Source: Neoalteromonas arenosi (lineage in GTDB: Bacteria; Pseudomonadota; Gammaproteobacteria; Enterobacterales; Alteromonadaceae). Taken from it: a DNA stretch of 64,000 bases. Position 1 is the stretch's first letter; each line of letters begins with the position of its first letter. The notes beneath the pieces were generated by a model. The model had not been told where the DNA came from, ran no database searches, and worked only from the letters and a program-made list of their open reading frames with translations. The DNA lies in the NCBI RefSeq assembly GCF_030362855.1, contig NZ_JAUCBP010000007.1, forward strand, positions 744,675 to 808,674. The letters are read 5' to 3'. Positions 47,701 to 57,053 of the stretch are shown here, piece after piece. The position numbers and the translations under genes are program-made.

Positions 47701-47932
47701 CCAAAATAAGACGTTGTGACTTTAACGCCTCTTTTGCTCCTGGAGAGCCAATCGGGTAATTAAAACTTATTTTGGCACTTGTGATCCGGTCGTACCGAGT
47801 ATCCGATTGCGTTTGTTTATCGGCTAATCGTTTAGGCAGTTTATATGCTAATAGTCTAGCGCTCAGCTTCTCCGCTGTGTTTTTATCGGCAGGCGCAGCA
47901 ATTATAAGTAGATCTACAGATGCTTGTTTCAT
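44786..47932 (-). CDS. Degenerate TIR-like, membrane-anchored large protein (partner of the upstream TIR gene)
   Basis: A 1048-residue protein. Residues 1 to about 175 form a divergent TIR domain: LILVCSPNAPKSKEVSRWLS and LLCLIVDGEPNATDKG are kept, with the family end PIAADARATGDGEKRAFHKL, but the SYSHAD start and RDRDEL box are absent and the WxxxE spacing is altered (W92, E95). A basic stretch and one membrane helix (191-210) follow. The remaining 830 residues are strand-rich, with Trp/Asp turns suggesting a beta propeller. It starts 12 bases after the intact TIR gene. It may be a non-catalytic sensor or regulator subunit; this is inference. Confidence 0.8.
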   Translation of the reverse strand: MKQASVDLLIIAAPADKNTAEKLSARLLAYKLPKRLADKQTQSDTRYDRITSAKISFNYPIGSPGAKEALKSQRLILVCSPNAPKSKEVSRWLSEYLAENGYHNLLCLIVDGEPNATDKGLPPDLECFPNEVKHKVDKNGILSAERFEPIAADARATGDGEKRAFHKLIAGLFKVRFADIEQRLKKRKQKQLAVAFAVVIAVVGFLIQLHMQNLREQESAQRQYCHQLVSEAFSLVNQAQYDSAQKVLTQLRSLEACQDQVSLFQVLAERINAAFPNSQLVSEKGLVDHLMTSPNRMVLAGLVEEDEAFVLVVNTETATKKFEIKGVTGYSSLWGSYRNTPGRMIAASLSNERFWFVLAKGEGKWQLSNVDLITGELTQFPIQQSAIYNQFANLQSEFSTATLYSLNNGWIIHTKGEEVVLQDFATDTTVFLPKRFQDSFKNVESDVWFDPQLPFMFFTDPQSNALIAWHMKDNKWQALTSLQNVTSIRFTDESLKYLLINKSEGIDQDQIDYVEILNTRDLSTTRFDNISLFKAVDLAQSIFVGENHEDMYYGLVNVDFNTTHVRWLRRNNRWHYGIQSKLPQLYIQNDPQQIARVEPQKGTDLVAIPTQCVESHRIDHTGRLHCLADKKVWKVYDILGYSPQSNHVVRGKISEAVNTTLYTLVLSNEASGGNVSVIDWRGDQVNYSHQLDGQCFGRIIGLSDKQFLISSRVETFNEFFGQCSSVTAGTQQNPFDLRMNVLEVNDNVPAVNESIIDHLQAHALITGNFMRKGIFINDNEFAFNWESDNFAWASAKTDALFKGRGVDVLYHIEHAESQRALTITTNKQEPPLYQIWESHTGSEQSPRLLQSSKLEESSLFQVGFSPTGALYWHSAFNSEDKKIYWYKANDSIDSSFLPNEFRGAGFLRFSRSGKYLMQTELIPNFTVKFYNISNGEMVYEGTGRQDIEFHNSRDYVRLDSKVFQIKSSLEPLNFEYMEDINVTNLHPSEAKAAATCGINACVIDLESGHVIYKAKNLVPASNVLFLSNDQITYTTGNHNVVQETYAYN

Positions 47933-47944
47933 CGACGAAATTTC

Positions 47945-50900
47945 TTACTGTGGTAACCGCAACATAAGCGCCAAACGAACCAACTCCTTCCAGTCCTTGT
48001 CTGTTGGGATCGTGTACCTAAGCCCCTGTTTCGTCATTAGCCAAGCGCTCTCGGCGCCCTGATTATTTTCAACATAAATTACCATTGGGCCATAATCAAA
48101 ATCAGAGCTGCCTGTTGTGCTTGGGAGCCGAAATTTTATAATGGTTTTGTTATTTTTAGTGTCCTGTACGCATAATTCACTTCCTCCGCTGAATGAATCG
48201 ATAACAATGAGCCAATCATTGTGAGCAGCGTAATGATAATGTTGAGGGGGGTTCATCATGTTCTGCACACTACAACCTATTGGTACAACTTCATCTTGCG
48301 ACAATCTGTTTAAATAAAGTTTATTGTCTTGCGAAAACAAAACTTGGTCGTTCATTAATAAGCTATCCGCGTAATGTAACGTGGAACCATTTTTATAGTC
48401 GAATTCAAAAGCCTCTCCTGTTGACTTATTGATGATTAAATCAATGCCTTGATTCGCAAAGAACTCCTCTCGAGAAAAATGCAGGTAATCCCCAATAGTC
48501 TTTAAAGAAGGCGGAGAAAGTGAAGAAAATGTACTCGACTCGAAATTACCTACATTCCTGATTTGTAGAGAGTCTAAATTCAACTCAAAGATCGGATATT
48601 TTTGTTTTTCAACAGACGACACAGAGCCTTGGATGTAAACTACATTCGTGTGTTCATCCTGAAAATACTTCGCCAAAGGATCTAGCTTAATATCTAGGGT
48701 TTTAGATAGGGTTGGCTCGCCGTTTTCATCAAAAACACCAATATGCATGCCCTTATCTAAAAATTGAGGTTCAAGGTATATAGGTTGTCCATTACTTTGA
48801 TCGATCGTGATGTAGGGCTTCTGCGACAATAAACGCTCGGGTTGAGACTGACCATATCGATTAATCTGATATTCTTGAAATCCAGTTTCAATGATTATTT
48901 GATTGTCTAGTGGTACGAATTTATGAGCACTAGACGCCTGGCTGACACTCCAGCTAAGTTCCTTGTTTTCAAGATCTATGCTTTCTAGTTTTCGAGTCCC
49001 CATAGACTCCGTAGATATCAATGCATACCGATCTTGGTATATCCCCAACAGGTGCTTTTCATTCGTCCATTCATACTCGAGCAGAGGTTCAACTTCATTT
49101 GTATTGGGGTTAAACCAATTCAAATAATTATTACTGGTAATAATAAAGTGCTTTTCATTATTCACAGTTAAATATTCCTTAATCCATGCATCTTCAAGAA
49201 TTCGAGTTGGTGAAAATGAATGGGTCAGGTGTATCGTTGAAATTGAGCCGTCATTATCGATAACGTAGCCCGTATCCTGATCAAGCCAACCACTGGCGGT
49301 TAAAATTGATCTGCTTGTGTTGTTGATTAAGTACTGGATTTCATTTTGCTCATCAATGACCATCAGCCCTTTACCTGGTTTGTTTGATATCCAGTATTTA
49401 TCATCAGGTGACAGCGCATTAAGCGTCACGTACAAACCCGTATTTTCCGACAGTGTTAACGTTTTTTCGATAGCCTGTTTTTCTATGTTTATTAGTGTAT
49501 ATCCGAGAAGAGCCCCCATTTGTCGATGATAGCCAAGTCTCAGAATGTTTTCGTCATTAGGGTCCAGTGATATTGACGATGGCATTTTCTCCAGTGGCAA
49601 TTTGAATAGTACGGTCTTCTCTTTAGTATCAAACGCCATCAATTGAAAACTCATATCTTCTGCTTGATTCGCAATCATCAGCATAGATTTATTTGGCACA
49701 GGTAAAAGCACTGGCCCTTCATACTCCATTGATGACCCGTTTAAATAACCGGCAAAAAGAGATTTTAACGTACCCATTATATGACTACGCCACTGGAGCT
49801 TTTCGTCCTCGGCTGCAGCATTATCCCAATCGATAACGGGTGCAAACATGGCATTAGTTTCTGAATCGTAAGATTGAAAAGTGAATAGTACTCTTGACTC
49901 GGAAAATACTTCCAACAAGTAAACTTGCTGTGACCATGGCACGGGTAACTCAAGTTTCTTCTGACACGTCTTGGTGTCGATCACGTCCATCATTGTAATG
50001 GTTTTAAAATCTGCTTGAGGATTCAAATAGTGCCACTCAAGAATATGGTCATCCACTATCCAAGGCGTAGACCCCACTTGATGAATGCTTGGAAATGAAT
50101 CTAGTGGTATTTCACAAACTGGATTGCCCTGTGACAGCTCAAAGCTGGCCAATTTATCTTGTTGTCTAATAACAACGTGGTTTAAAGAGTTAATCCCAAT
50201 CTGAAGAATTGGACCAACATCTATATGCCACCTAATTTTTCCCTCCAGAACGTCTACCATATACAATTTATTGGTTTCATCCAGAATGAGCTTAATCTGC
50301 GATTCTTTTGTGTCGAGTGAAAATAAAATCTTCGCGTCAAGATTTAATCGCTCAACTTTGAAGGTAGGGTTACTTAATATTTTCTGTAGTGCGGCACGTG
50401 CACTTTCCGAAACGGGTCGTTCTGGATCCTCTAAATTCTTAGGTAGCGCTTGTAAAAGTGTTTTGATCGCTGAAAAATCATTCCCCTGCTCTGCCTGTTG
50501 CAAGGCTTCGACGGCTAGGGTTTCTGATTGTGCCAACAACTCGGCCTGACGTTGTTCTTGAATATTTGTATAAATAATACTTGTTACAAAAGAAATGATG
50601 GTCGCCATAATAGCCAAAGCAAAAATTCGAATACCCTTTCTTTTCTTAACAGCGGACTCCAATTCTTCTCGATCCACATTTTTTAGCGCATGGATGAGTG
50701 CAATAATCGATTGACTGGTGCGTCCAGAGGTTCTGCCGTCAACGATATGGAATATATCTGAGTTTTGTTCCTTAAGTTTAACCAACTCAGGTGCCAGACA
50801 ATATGAGCTTTCTTGTGCCGAATCGTCTATCTGTCCATCGATTAAAAACGCGATGATCTTTTTACCCGGCGAGAGCCTTTGATAGTTTTCAATTTCAGCA

Positions 50901-51181
50901 TTGACCCAAATAGAATTTGCGGACTTCGGAGAACATAACACCAGTAATGCGTCTGAGTTTTTTAGGTTTGAGAACAACTGATCAGAGAGATCCGCAGAAC
51001 CCGGCAACTCATCTCTGTCCCTAAAAATTGGGTGTAAACTATTTGTGGTTAAATTGTATTTGCTACAAATAGATCTTGGAAACCGAAAGGATTCTAAGTT
51101 TTTATGAACCCAATTGCTCCATTTATCATCGGCGTGACTGTAACTCAAAAACGCGTGATAACGCACTTGATTTTTATCCAT
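47945..51181 (-). CDS. TIR domain, membrane helix and large beta-propeller-like region
   Basis: A protein of about 1078 residues. The start at 51181 is chosen because AGGAAA lies upstream and the TIR fold begins at once; the frame runs 19 codons further. The TIR domain (about 1-165) has YHAFLSYSHADDKWSNWVHK, PIFRDRDELPGSADL and LCSPKSANSIWVNAEIENY, with E96 of WVNAE as candidate NADase glutamate. One membrane helix is at about 184-207, then a coiled segment with AVEALQQAEQGNDFSAIKTL and PERPVSESARAAL as in TIR-WD40 proteins, and 800 residues of strand-rich, propeller-like sequence. With the next gene it forms a two-gene unit. Defence or stress signalling by NAD cleavage is possible. Confidence 0.85.
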   Translation of the reverse strand: MDKNQVRYHAFLSYSHADDKWSNWVHKNLESFRFPRSICSKYNLTTNSLHPIFRDRDELPGSADLSDQLFSNLKNSDALLVLCSPKSANSIWVNAEIENYQRLSPGKKIIAFLIDGQIDDSAQESSYCLAPELVKLKEQNSDIFHIVDGRTSGRTSQSIIALIHALKNVDREELESAVKKRKGIRIFALAIMATIISFVTSIIYTNIQEQRQAELLAQSETLAVEALQQAEQGNDFSAIKTLLQALPKNLEDPERPVSESARAALQKILSNPTFKVERLNLDAKILFSLDTKESQIKLILDETNKLYMVDVLEGKIRWHIDVGPILQIGINSLNHVVIRQQDKLASFELSQGNPVCEIPLDSFPSIHQVGSTPWIVDDHILEWHYLNPQADFKTITMMDVIDTKTCQKKLELPVPWSQQVYLLEVFSESRVLFTFQSYDSETNAMFAPVIDWDNAAAEDEKLQWRSHIMGTLKSLFAGYLNGSSMEYEGPVLLPVPNKSMLMIANQAEDMSFQLMAFDTKEKTVLFKLPLEKMPSSISLDPNDENILRLGYHRQMGALLGYTLINIEKQAIEKTLTLSENTGLYVTLNALSPDDKYWISNKPGKGLMVIDEQNEIQYLINNTSRSILTASGWLDQDTGYVIDNDGSISTIHLTHSFSPTRILEDAWIKEYLTVNNEKHFIITSNNYLNWFNPNTNEVEPLLEYEWTNEKHLLGIYQDRYALISTESMGTRKLESIDLENKELSWSVSQASSAHKFVPLDNQIIIETGFQEYQINRYGQSQPERLLSQKPYITIDQSNGQPIYLEPQFLDKGMHIGVFDENGEPTLSKTLDIKLDPLAKYFQDEHTNVVYIQGSVSSVEKQKYPIFELNLDSLQIRNVGNFESSTFSSLSPPSLKTIGDYLHFSREEFFANQGIDLIINKSTGEAFEFDYKNGSTLHYADSLLMNDQVLFSQDNKLYLNRLSQDEVVPIGCSVQNMMNPPQHYHYAAHNDWLIVIDSFSGGSELCVQDTKNNKTIIKFRLPSTTGSSDFDYGPMVIYVENNQGAESAWLMTKQGLRYTIPTDKDWKELVRLALMLRLPQ

Positions 51182-51339
51182 TTTAAACCGTTTCCTAGTT
51201 TCACAATGCGAGACATTGAATGCAGATATATGACCCAAGTGTAGTCATCAAATACTGCAAATTGAAATAAATCGAAAACAGCGAGAATGGCGCGCCCCAC
51301 TTCGCCGTTATTTGAGATGAAAGTTAAACAAGCAGCAAC

Positions 51340-51371
51340 AAAAAACCCGGCAATGAGTCATCACTGCCGGG
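51340..51371 (-). terminator. Terminator of the ExeM/NucH gene
   Basis: On the minus strand CCCGGCA and TGCCGGG pair with a partly paired interior and are followed by six T. It separates the nuclease gene from the TIR pair, which therefore needs its own promoter in 51182-51340. Confidence 0.88.
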
Positions 51372-51430
51372 CTTGTTATTAACTTAGCTGTGCTTTAACT
51401 AGGTTATAGGGCTAACACATTAGCCTGTGC

Positions 51431-54400
51431 TTAAGGCTGAGTAACTAACTCCACCCAGTTTTTCATCACGCCAACGCTACAGCCATGTTTCAAGTGACCT
51501 TTACCCAGCCCTTGTTGCTCTACGATCTGTTCACATGAACAACCCGCAGTTTCAGCAATGCTAAAGCTCTGCTTAGCCTTACCTTTAGTATCAAACCAAG
51601 TGTCGCCATCGAGTAAAGCGAAATGATTCGGTTTCAAGCCTTTCTCAGGCGCTTTTTCAGGCAACGATGTTGCGGCGCACATGTCTAATGTATCGATAAC
51701 GCTGTCGTTATCTGAATCCATTTGAATGTATACCACTAAGCCATCATGGTCTGACGTGCGCAGTGCGTTTTCGTCATTATTGACTAAGTTAGCTGGAGAA
51801 TCTGCATTGCCACGCGCATACTCAAAATCAGTCACTAAGGTACTAAGGTTCGTTGTGGTCAAGGCATGATCAAGCACTTGCGCACTACCACCAAACACGA
51901 ATGAATACTGCTCTTCAGCCGAGATTTCATTCACCTGATTAGTCAGAGCCGGGAAGACCGGACTTGGCTGCCAGAGCAAGTTGTCATTCTCTACCGCAGT
52001 ACCTGCAATATGACCAACCACATCGACGTAGCCGTCAGTGAATTGGTAGGCATTAAAGTCACCAGTAACAATTAAGTTTACATCCGGATCGTTAGTCTGA
52101 ATGTCCTGTACGATTTCCGCTACGAATTGGGCTTGTTGCAGACGCTTGTTACGGACACGATCACTGCTATCAACGCGACTTAGTGAGCGATTGTGAACAA
52201 CTAATACCTGTACTGGGAAATCACTACCATTTTCAACGACTCGACCTTTGAACAACAATGGTGGGCGGTCGTTTAGAAGTGAGCCATCGTATTCAAAAAT
52301 GGTGTCTTTGCCGTACTGTACAACGTCATCCATTTCCACGTAGCTACGCACTAAGAAACCAACATCAATTCCACCAATGTCGTTGCCTTCTTCAAGATAC
52401 GCAGTGTAGTTAATCGATGGGTAATCATTGTTGATTTGCTCAGCGATAGTATTGAGAACTTCAAGGCTTTCAACTTCACTGACCGCAAGAATATCTGGCG
52501 CATTCATAACTTCTCGTACAAATTGAGAAATCTTACGTAAACGCTCAGCATAAACGCTTGGGATCTGTGAAGGACGGAACATATTTAATGCACCAACTGT
52601 CATTTCGCCAGCCGCTTTTGTCCGCACAGACGATAGTAGATCAGGAGTTTCACCCACTGTTAGCTCGAGCGGCCAAACTTGGTAATCACCGAATGAATAA
52701 CCAAGCGGGCCTGTTGCACTGACACGCTGACCAGCAAACAAGCTTTGATTAGCCAACAGCAAACCATCTGGATTTAATTCAAAGATCTCTGGGTTACCAT
52801 CCCATACAGGTAAGCCCGCAATTCCCGGGTATTCAATACCTGGTTCGCGGAATGCTCGTGTATCACCAGCTACAACTGCGGTATCACCGAAGCGATCCGT
52901 TGCTGCTGAAGCAATCCCGTCGAAACTTACGATCATACCTTCGAAGCGCTCTAACTCATTGTCAGGCTGAGGCTGTATCCGTGATGGTGTGTTTTCGTCG
53001 AACACAACTACCGGCGGCAATGCATTACCATTACTAACAACTGTGACTTGTGTGCCGTTGCTAAATTCAGTGAAGTCAAAAAACTCAATCACTTGACCAA
53101 CAACGTTAACCTCGTCTCCTACCATTACGCTGGGTGCAGCATTCGTAAATACGAAAATACCATCTGAGGTTTCTACGTTATTATCACTGCGTGACACTGG
53201 CGTTTGCATAAAGAAGCCATTGGTATCAACCGCAGTAACGATGTTGCCCAATGACTTAACGAACGCACCTTCAAACGGCGACTGCATACCCGCACTTTGA
53301 ATATCAAAGATCTCAACCACAGGCACGTTACTAACACCTGGAGTTGCGGTTTGTTGCAAGTAGTTTGCGGTATCAAGCGCTGCGCCACCATCAGGCACGC
53401 GCGCATTAGCATGATTATCTTTATCGCCGGCACCACCTTCGTTTTGTTGTGCTTGTCCGGGGGTTAAAACCGCCAATAAGCCATTGTCGTCTGAATCAAA
53501 GGTGTCATAGACCAGCGCATCGACCAAGCTGATGCCGGTGACCGGTGTATCATTGCCAAAATCGACTGCGTTGCCCGCAAATACGGCCACTGCATCCGCG
53601 CCGTTTTGTAAGCTGTTATTAGGAACAACAATACTAGGTAACGGTGTTACAGATGCATTGCCGATAAGGAAAAAACCATCTGAATCAGTAGTGAAACCGT
53701 CTAGGTCAATCGCATTGCCATACGATGCATCATCGGAGCCGTTGAAAAATACGACAACTAACCCGTCTAAAGCGGTATTACCCGCGCCGCCGTCATACAG
53801 TTCGATAAACTCTAGCGTGTCTGAGCCTGCGGTATCAGCATCAACTTCGTTGATGCGAATTGGAGAGTCAACCTGTGTTCCAAATCGGAAAGAATAGTCG
53901 CTCTCCATAAAGTCTGGACCATCATTCAAATCTAAATCATTCACCAAACTCGCAACAACATTAACATCACAGACTTCATTGGCCTGTAATTCGTTGTCGA
54001 GAACTAAAGTAAAATGCTGCGAACCACCTTCAACAGATGCAGTCTGCGTGCCACTGATTGAGCACTCAATTGAGAACCAGTTGCCTTGTACATTGACCGA
54101 CTCGCTGAAACTAATATCAACGCTTGCATTTAGCGCAACGGCGCCTGTGTTGTCTGCAGGGCTTGTGTTAATCACTACTGGCGCAGTATCAACCGCAGGA
54201 CCACCACCGCCAAAGATTTGATCGGTATTAACGCTTCCAAATGATTCGTTTGCTGGCGCTTGCCAGACGAAGTCATCGTATTCACTACCAGTACCCACTA
54301 GTTGCAACGAGAAACCTACGGGTGTAGAGCTAGTCTCGGCTACGCCGATATCAATACTTGTCATGCCGGCTGCTGGGCCGCTAGCCGCGGTGAAAGAGCC

Positions 54401-54754
54401 TTCATAGCTTAAAAACTGGCTGACTGTTCCGGTATTGTCGATTAGAGCAAAACCGTCGGGTGAACCATTTTGAATACCAGAGATGGCAAATTCAACCGTA
54501 CCAAAACCATCTTGTTGGTTCGGGATGACGCCGCTTAAATCTACAGTTCGGTATACGCGCAATTGGCTGCTTGAGCCGTTGTATAATGCTAAAGACATAC
54601 CACTTAAATCGGTGCCTGCGGGACCGGCAATTTCGATTCCTTCGCCAGAATCACTGCCCGAATTATCGTAGTGGATTTCGTTGATGAACACGTCTGTCGC
54701 CAGTACAGCTGAAGAGCTAAATAGCGCCAGCCAGGCCGTGTGTGCCAGTTTCAT
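51431..54754 (-). CDS. ExeM/NucH family extracellular endonuclease
   Basis: A secreted nuclease of about 1107 residues. The start at 54754 has AAGGAG six bases upstream and opens into a signal peptide (MKLAHTAWLALFSSSAVLA). Domains in order: lamin-tail domain (FINEIHYDNSGSDSGEGIEI), a bacterial Ig-like domain (INTSPADNTGAVALNASVD), a second lamin-tail domain (RINEVDADTAGSDTLEFIEL), an OB-fold segment (about 495-610), and a C-terminal endonuclease/exonuclease/phosphatase domain with VNLIVTGDFNAYQFTDGY and TSDHDGLVVY. It ends with a cysteine-bearing region usual in NucH. No GlyGly-CTERM tail is present. It likely degrades extracellular DNA for phosphate or biofilm turnover. Confidence 0.92.
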   Translation of the reverse strand: MKLAHTAWLALFSSSAVLATDVFINEIHYDNSGSDSGEGIEIAGPAGTDLSGMSLALYNGSSSQLRVYRTVDLSGVIPNQQDGFGTVEFAISGIQNGSPDGFALIDNTGTVSQFLSYEGSFTAASGPAAGMTSIDIGVAETSSTPVGFSLQLVGTGSEYDDFVWQAPANESFGSVNTDQIFGGGGPAVDTAPVVINTSPADNTGAVALNASVDISFSESVNVQGNWFSIECSISGTQTASVEGGSQHFTLVLDNELQANEVCDVNVVASLVNDLDLNDGPDFMESDYSFRFGTQVDSPIRINEVDADTAGSDTLEFIELYDGGAGNTALDGLVVVFFNGSDDASYGNAIDLDGFTTDSDGFFLIGNASVTPLPSIVVPNNSLQNGADAVAVFAGNAVDFGNDTPVTGISLVDALVYDTFDSDDNGLLAVLTPGQAQQNEGGAGDKDNHANARVPDGGAALDTANYLQQTATPGVSNVPVVEIFDIQSAGMQSPFEGAFVKSLGNIVTAVDTNGFFMQTPVSRSDNNVETSDGIFVFTNAAPSVMVGDEVNVVGQVIEFFDFTEFSNGTQVTVVSNGNALPPVVVFDENTPSRIQPQPDNELERFEGMIVSFDGIASAATDRFGDTAVVAGDTRAFREPGIEYPGIAGLPVWDGNPEIFELNPDGLLLANQSLFAGQRVSATGPLGYSFGDYQVWPLELTVGETPDLLSSVRTKAAGEMTVGALNMFRPSQIPSVYAERLRKISQFVREVMNAPDILAVSEVESLEVLNTIAEQINNDYPSINYTAYLEEGNDIGGIDVGFLVRSYVEMDDVVQYGKDTIFEYDGSLLNDRPPLLFKGRVVENGSDFPVQVLVVHNRSLSRVDSSDRVRNKRLQQAQFVAEIVQDIQTNDPDVNLIVTGDFNAYQFTDGYVDVVGHIAGTAVENDNLLWQPSPVFPALTNQVNEISAEEQYSFVFGGSAQVLDHALTTTNLSTLVTDFEYARGNADSPANLVNNDENALRTSDHDGLVVYIQMDSDNDSVIDTLDMCAATSLPEKAPEKGLKPNHFALLDGDTWFDTKGKAKQSFSIAETAGCSCEQIVEQQGLGKGHLKHGCSVGVMKNWVELVTQP

Positions 54755-55172
54755 GTAAACTCCTTTTAGGTATGTGTCGGTAGGCCGACATCTTTTTACA
54801 GTGTTTATATTACGTTTTAATGATCTAAGACTTTCTATGAAAGCGTGGCGCCGACGAAGCAAGAATTACGCCCAAATAAAAAAGCGCTATAAAACATGGG
54901 ATTGATGATTTCAGATTCAGAGATTCAACAAAAGCGTAAAAAAACCTGACGCTCAACTGGTTGATTTTTGTACTATTTTAAGGGACTGGGCGTGAGCTTT
55001 CGAAATACACTTGGATAAGTATTTTCTCAATTGCTAAACGACACGCGAGTGTTTTCTATACCAATGGTAGAGGTACTCAATGAACGTAATGCCGACATTG
55101 TTATCTGCGCAGTGATCCATTTTTGAGCATGGTGTGTATCTACTATAGCTTAGTGGTTTGGGAAAATACGTC
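54755..55172. other. Divergent intergenic region with a leader hairpin
   Basis: This 418-base gap lies between the nuclease start and a small membrane-protein gene. TGTCGG (54775-54780) and CCGACA (54785-54790) form a hairpin in the nuclease leader about 20 bases before its ribosome site; on the plus strand it is followed by TCTTTTT. The rest is AT-rich with no supported gene. Confidence 0.4.
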
Positions 55173-55409
55173 ATGAATACTTTAACAATGGCTTTCACAA
55201 CGTTGTTTTTAGCATCAATTGGTTATTTTATTCTGCTCATGGGTAGCGAAAACTGGCTGTATTTTATTGTTTTACCGCCTCTTTTCTTTGGCTTATTTAT
55301 GATGCTTGCAGCCCGAATTCCTCGAACTAAAGAAGAACATAATGCTACCTACGAAAAGTGCTTAAAATCACCTTCTAGTAACCAGAATCGTCATTATCAA
55401 AATCGCTGA
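55173..55409 (+). CDS. Small two-helix membrane protein
   Basis: A protein of about 78 residues with two hydrophobic helices (around residues 5-25 and 30-50) and a basic, polar C-terminal tail. The ATG at 55173 is preferred over an upstream TTG at 55158. The ribosome site is weak (GGGAAAA). No family is recognised; the gene is isolated. Confidence 0.5.
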   Translation: MNTLTMAFTTLFLASIGYFILLMGSENWLYFIVLPPLFFGLFMMLAARIPRTKEEHNATYEKCLKSPSSNQNRHYQNR

Positions 55410-55631
55410 GTTTTTCACTCGAAGACACGTCAGAGTCCAGTGACTGTAGTGTTGTTTTTTATGATCACAGACTTCTTAAAATGACGAAAGAAAAGCATCT
55501 AACCAAACTGAATCAAAATCCATAACATCCACTCGGCATCAACTAGTACTTTTCAGCACCCGAAGTACACAAGTTTGATTGGTAGTGGTTAGATTTATAT
55601 CTACGGGTAGCAGAGACAAGCGAGGTAACTT

Positions 55632-55660
55632 AGCTGCTCAGCAGCTACGCCTGAGCAGCT
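55632..55660. repeat. Inverted repeat downstream of the DUF805 gene
   Basis: AGCTGCTCAG and CTGAGCAGCT form perfect 10-bp arms around nine bases. No T run follows on the minus strand, so it is not a standard terminator, though it lies where the DUF805 transcript should end. Further AGCAGCT copies sit nearby. Confidence 0.5.
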
Positions 55661-55673
55661 TTGTGCAGCTAAA

Positions 55674-56027
55674 TTAAGCAGCTACTGCTTTTGGATTGGC
55701 ACCGTGCTGGTTGTCACCTTCATCGCTGTCTTGAACGAAGAAGATAATTAACACAATTGGCCCAATAATGGGGATTAAACCAATTAACATCCACCACCCT
55801 GTTCTACCAGTATCGTGTAAGCGACGCACACCTACAGCAATCGCTGGTATCAAGATAGCTAAGCTGTAAATAGCGCCAACAATACCCGGACTTCCCATCA
55901 AACCTTCTACAAACCCGAGTGCAAAGGCGATAATGAAGTTGAATAGAAAGAACATCCAATATTCTTTACGTCGCGCTCTCCCACTAAATACAGCGTATTT
56001 TTTCAGTACGGCAATATACCATTCCAT
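55674..56027 (-). CDS. DUF805 family membrane protein
   Basis: A 117-residue inner-membrane protein with four hydrophobic segments. The family signatures YAVFSGRARRKEYWMFFLFN and VGVRRLHDTGRTGWW are complete. DUF805 proteins are widespread and have no established function. It ends with a short polar tail (DSDEGDNQHGANPKAV). The gene is monocistronic. Confidence 0.93.
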   Translation of the reverse strand: MEWYIAVLKKYAVFSGRARRKEYWMFFLFNFIIAFALGFVEGLMGSPGIVGAIYSLAILIPAIAVGVRRLHDTGRTGWWMLIGLIPIIGPIVLIIFFVQDSDEGDNQHGANPKAVAA

Positions 56028-56186
56028 TTTGTTTCTCCTGGCCCCTACTTTAATTATCAGCTTCGCCGCGGGGAAACGAGCGAGGCTGCATTTTTAATTT
56101 TTATTTGTTTATTAAACCAACTTTTTCCATTACTGCAATGATTGATCCGTATTTTTTGTTGAAAAACGCATCAACACCGCCCTACT

Positions 56187-57053
56187 TTAGGCTTTTTGCC
56201 GCTCCAATGTGAGCCGGCCATCCAAATGAATATCGCGCTGTGGAAACGCAATGGTGATATTATTTTGTTTGAAGATCTCATCTATTGCGTGACGGATATT
56301 ACTGCGGATAATCCGCAAATCACGCTCAGCACCCGCGCTGACCCAGAAGTACACTTCAAAAATTAATGCGCTATCGCCAAAATCATCAAAAATCACCAGT
56401 GGCTCAGGTACAGTTAACGCATCTTTATTGTTTGTCATCACTTGGGTTATTAGCTCAGACACTTTGCGTGTCGGTGAGCCATAAGCAACGCCAACTTTAA
56501 CTGACGTGCGTACATTGCGGTCAACTAACGTCCAGTTGATCACAGTATTTTCAAGTAATTTACTGTTGGGGATGAGCATATGCACACCATCCACCCTGCG
56601 GATCCGCGTTGAACGGGTATTAATGGATTCAACAAAGCCTCGAGAGGTATTTTCAATTTCTAAAAAATCACCGATTCGGATTGGGCGCTCCCACATTAAT
56701 ATCCAACCGCTGATGAAGTTGTTAATGATGTTTTGGGCGCCAAAGCCTACACCAATCGCTACGGCACCGGATACAAAAGCAAAAGCAGTGATAGGAATAT
56801 TAAAAAAATCTAGCGTTGTGATCACTAATATGATCAGGGTGATAAAAAAGAACAAACGCATTGCGAGATGCGCAACATCAGGGCGCACATTGCGTGCTAA
56901 CAAGCGTTTTTTGAGAAAACCGCTAACCCAACTCAGTGCATATAACCCCCCTATCACCAAAATAGGTACTAGCAAAACCTGACCAAGCGTAAAGGTTTGC
57001 TCATTTGCGGTGAACAGTTCTCTATCGAGCAGGTTGTTGATTTCTTCTAACAT
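56187..57053 (-). CDS. Small-conductance mechanosensitive channel, MscS family
   Basis: A 288-residue channel that opens under membrane tension to release solutes after hypo-osmotic shock. Three N-terminal helices precede the pore-lining helix, AFVSGAVAIGVGFGAQNIIN, followed by the MscS beta domain with RPIRIGDFLEIENTSRGFVE and VDGVHMLIPNSKLLENTVIN. Size and layout match classical MscS. It stands alone on the minus strand. Confidence 0.92.
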   Translation of the reverse strand: MLEEINNLLDRELFTANEQTFTLGQVLLVPILVIGGLYALSWVSGFLKKRLLARNVRPDVAHLAMRLFFFITLIILVITTLDFFNIPITAFAFVSGAVAIGVGFGAQNIINNFISGWILMWERPIRIGDFLEIENTSRGFVESINTRSTRIRRVDGVHMLIPNSKLLENTVINWTLVDRNVRTSVKVGVAYGSPTRKVSELITQVMTNNKDALTVPEPLVIFDDFGDSALIFEVYFWVSAGAERDLRIIRSNIRHAIDEIFKQNNITIAFPQRDIHLDGRLTLERQKA

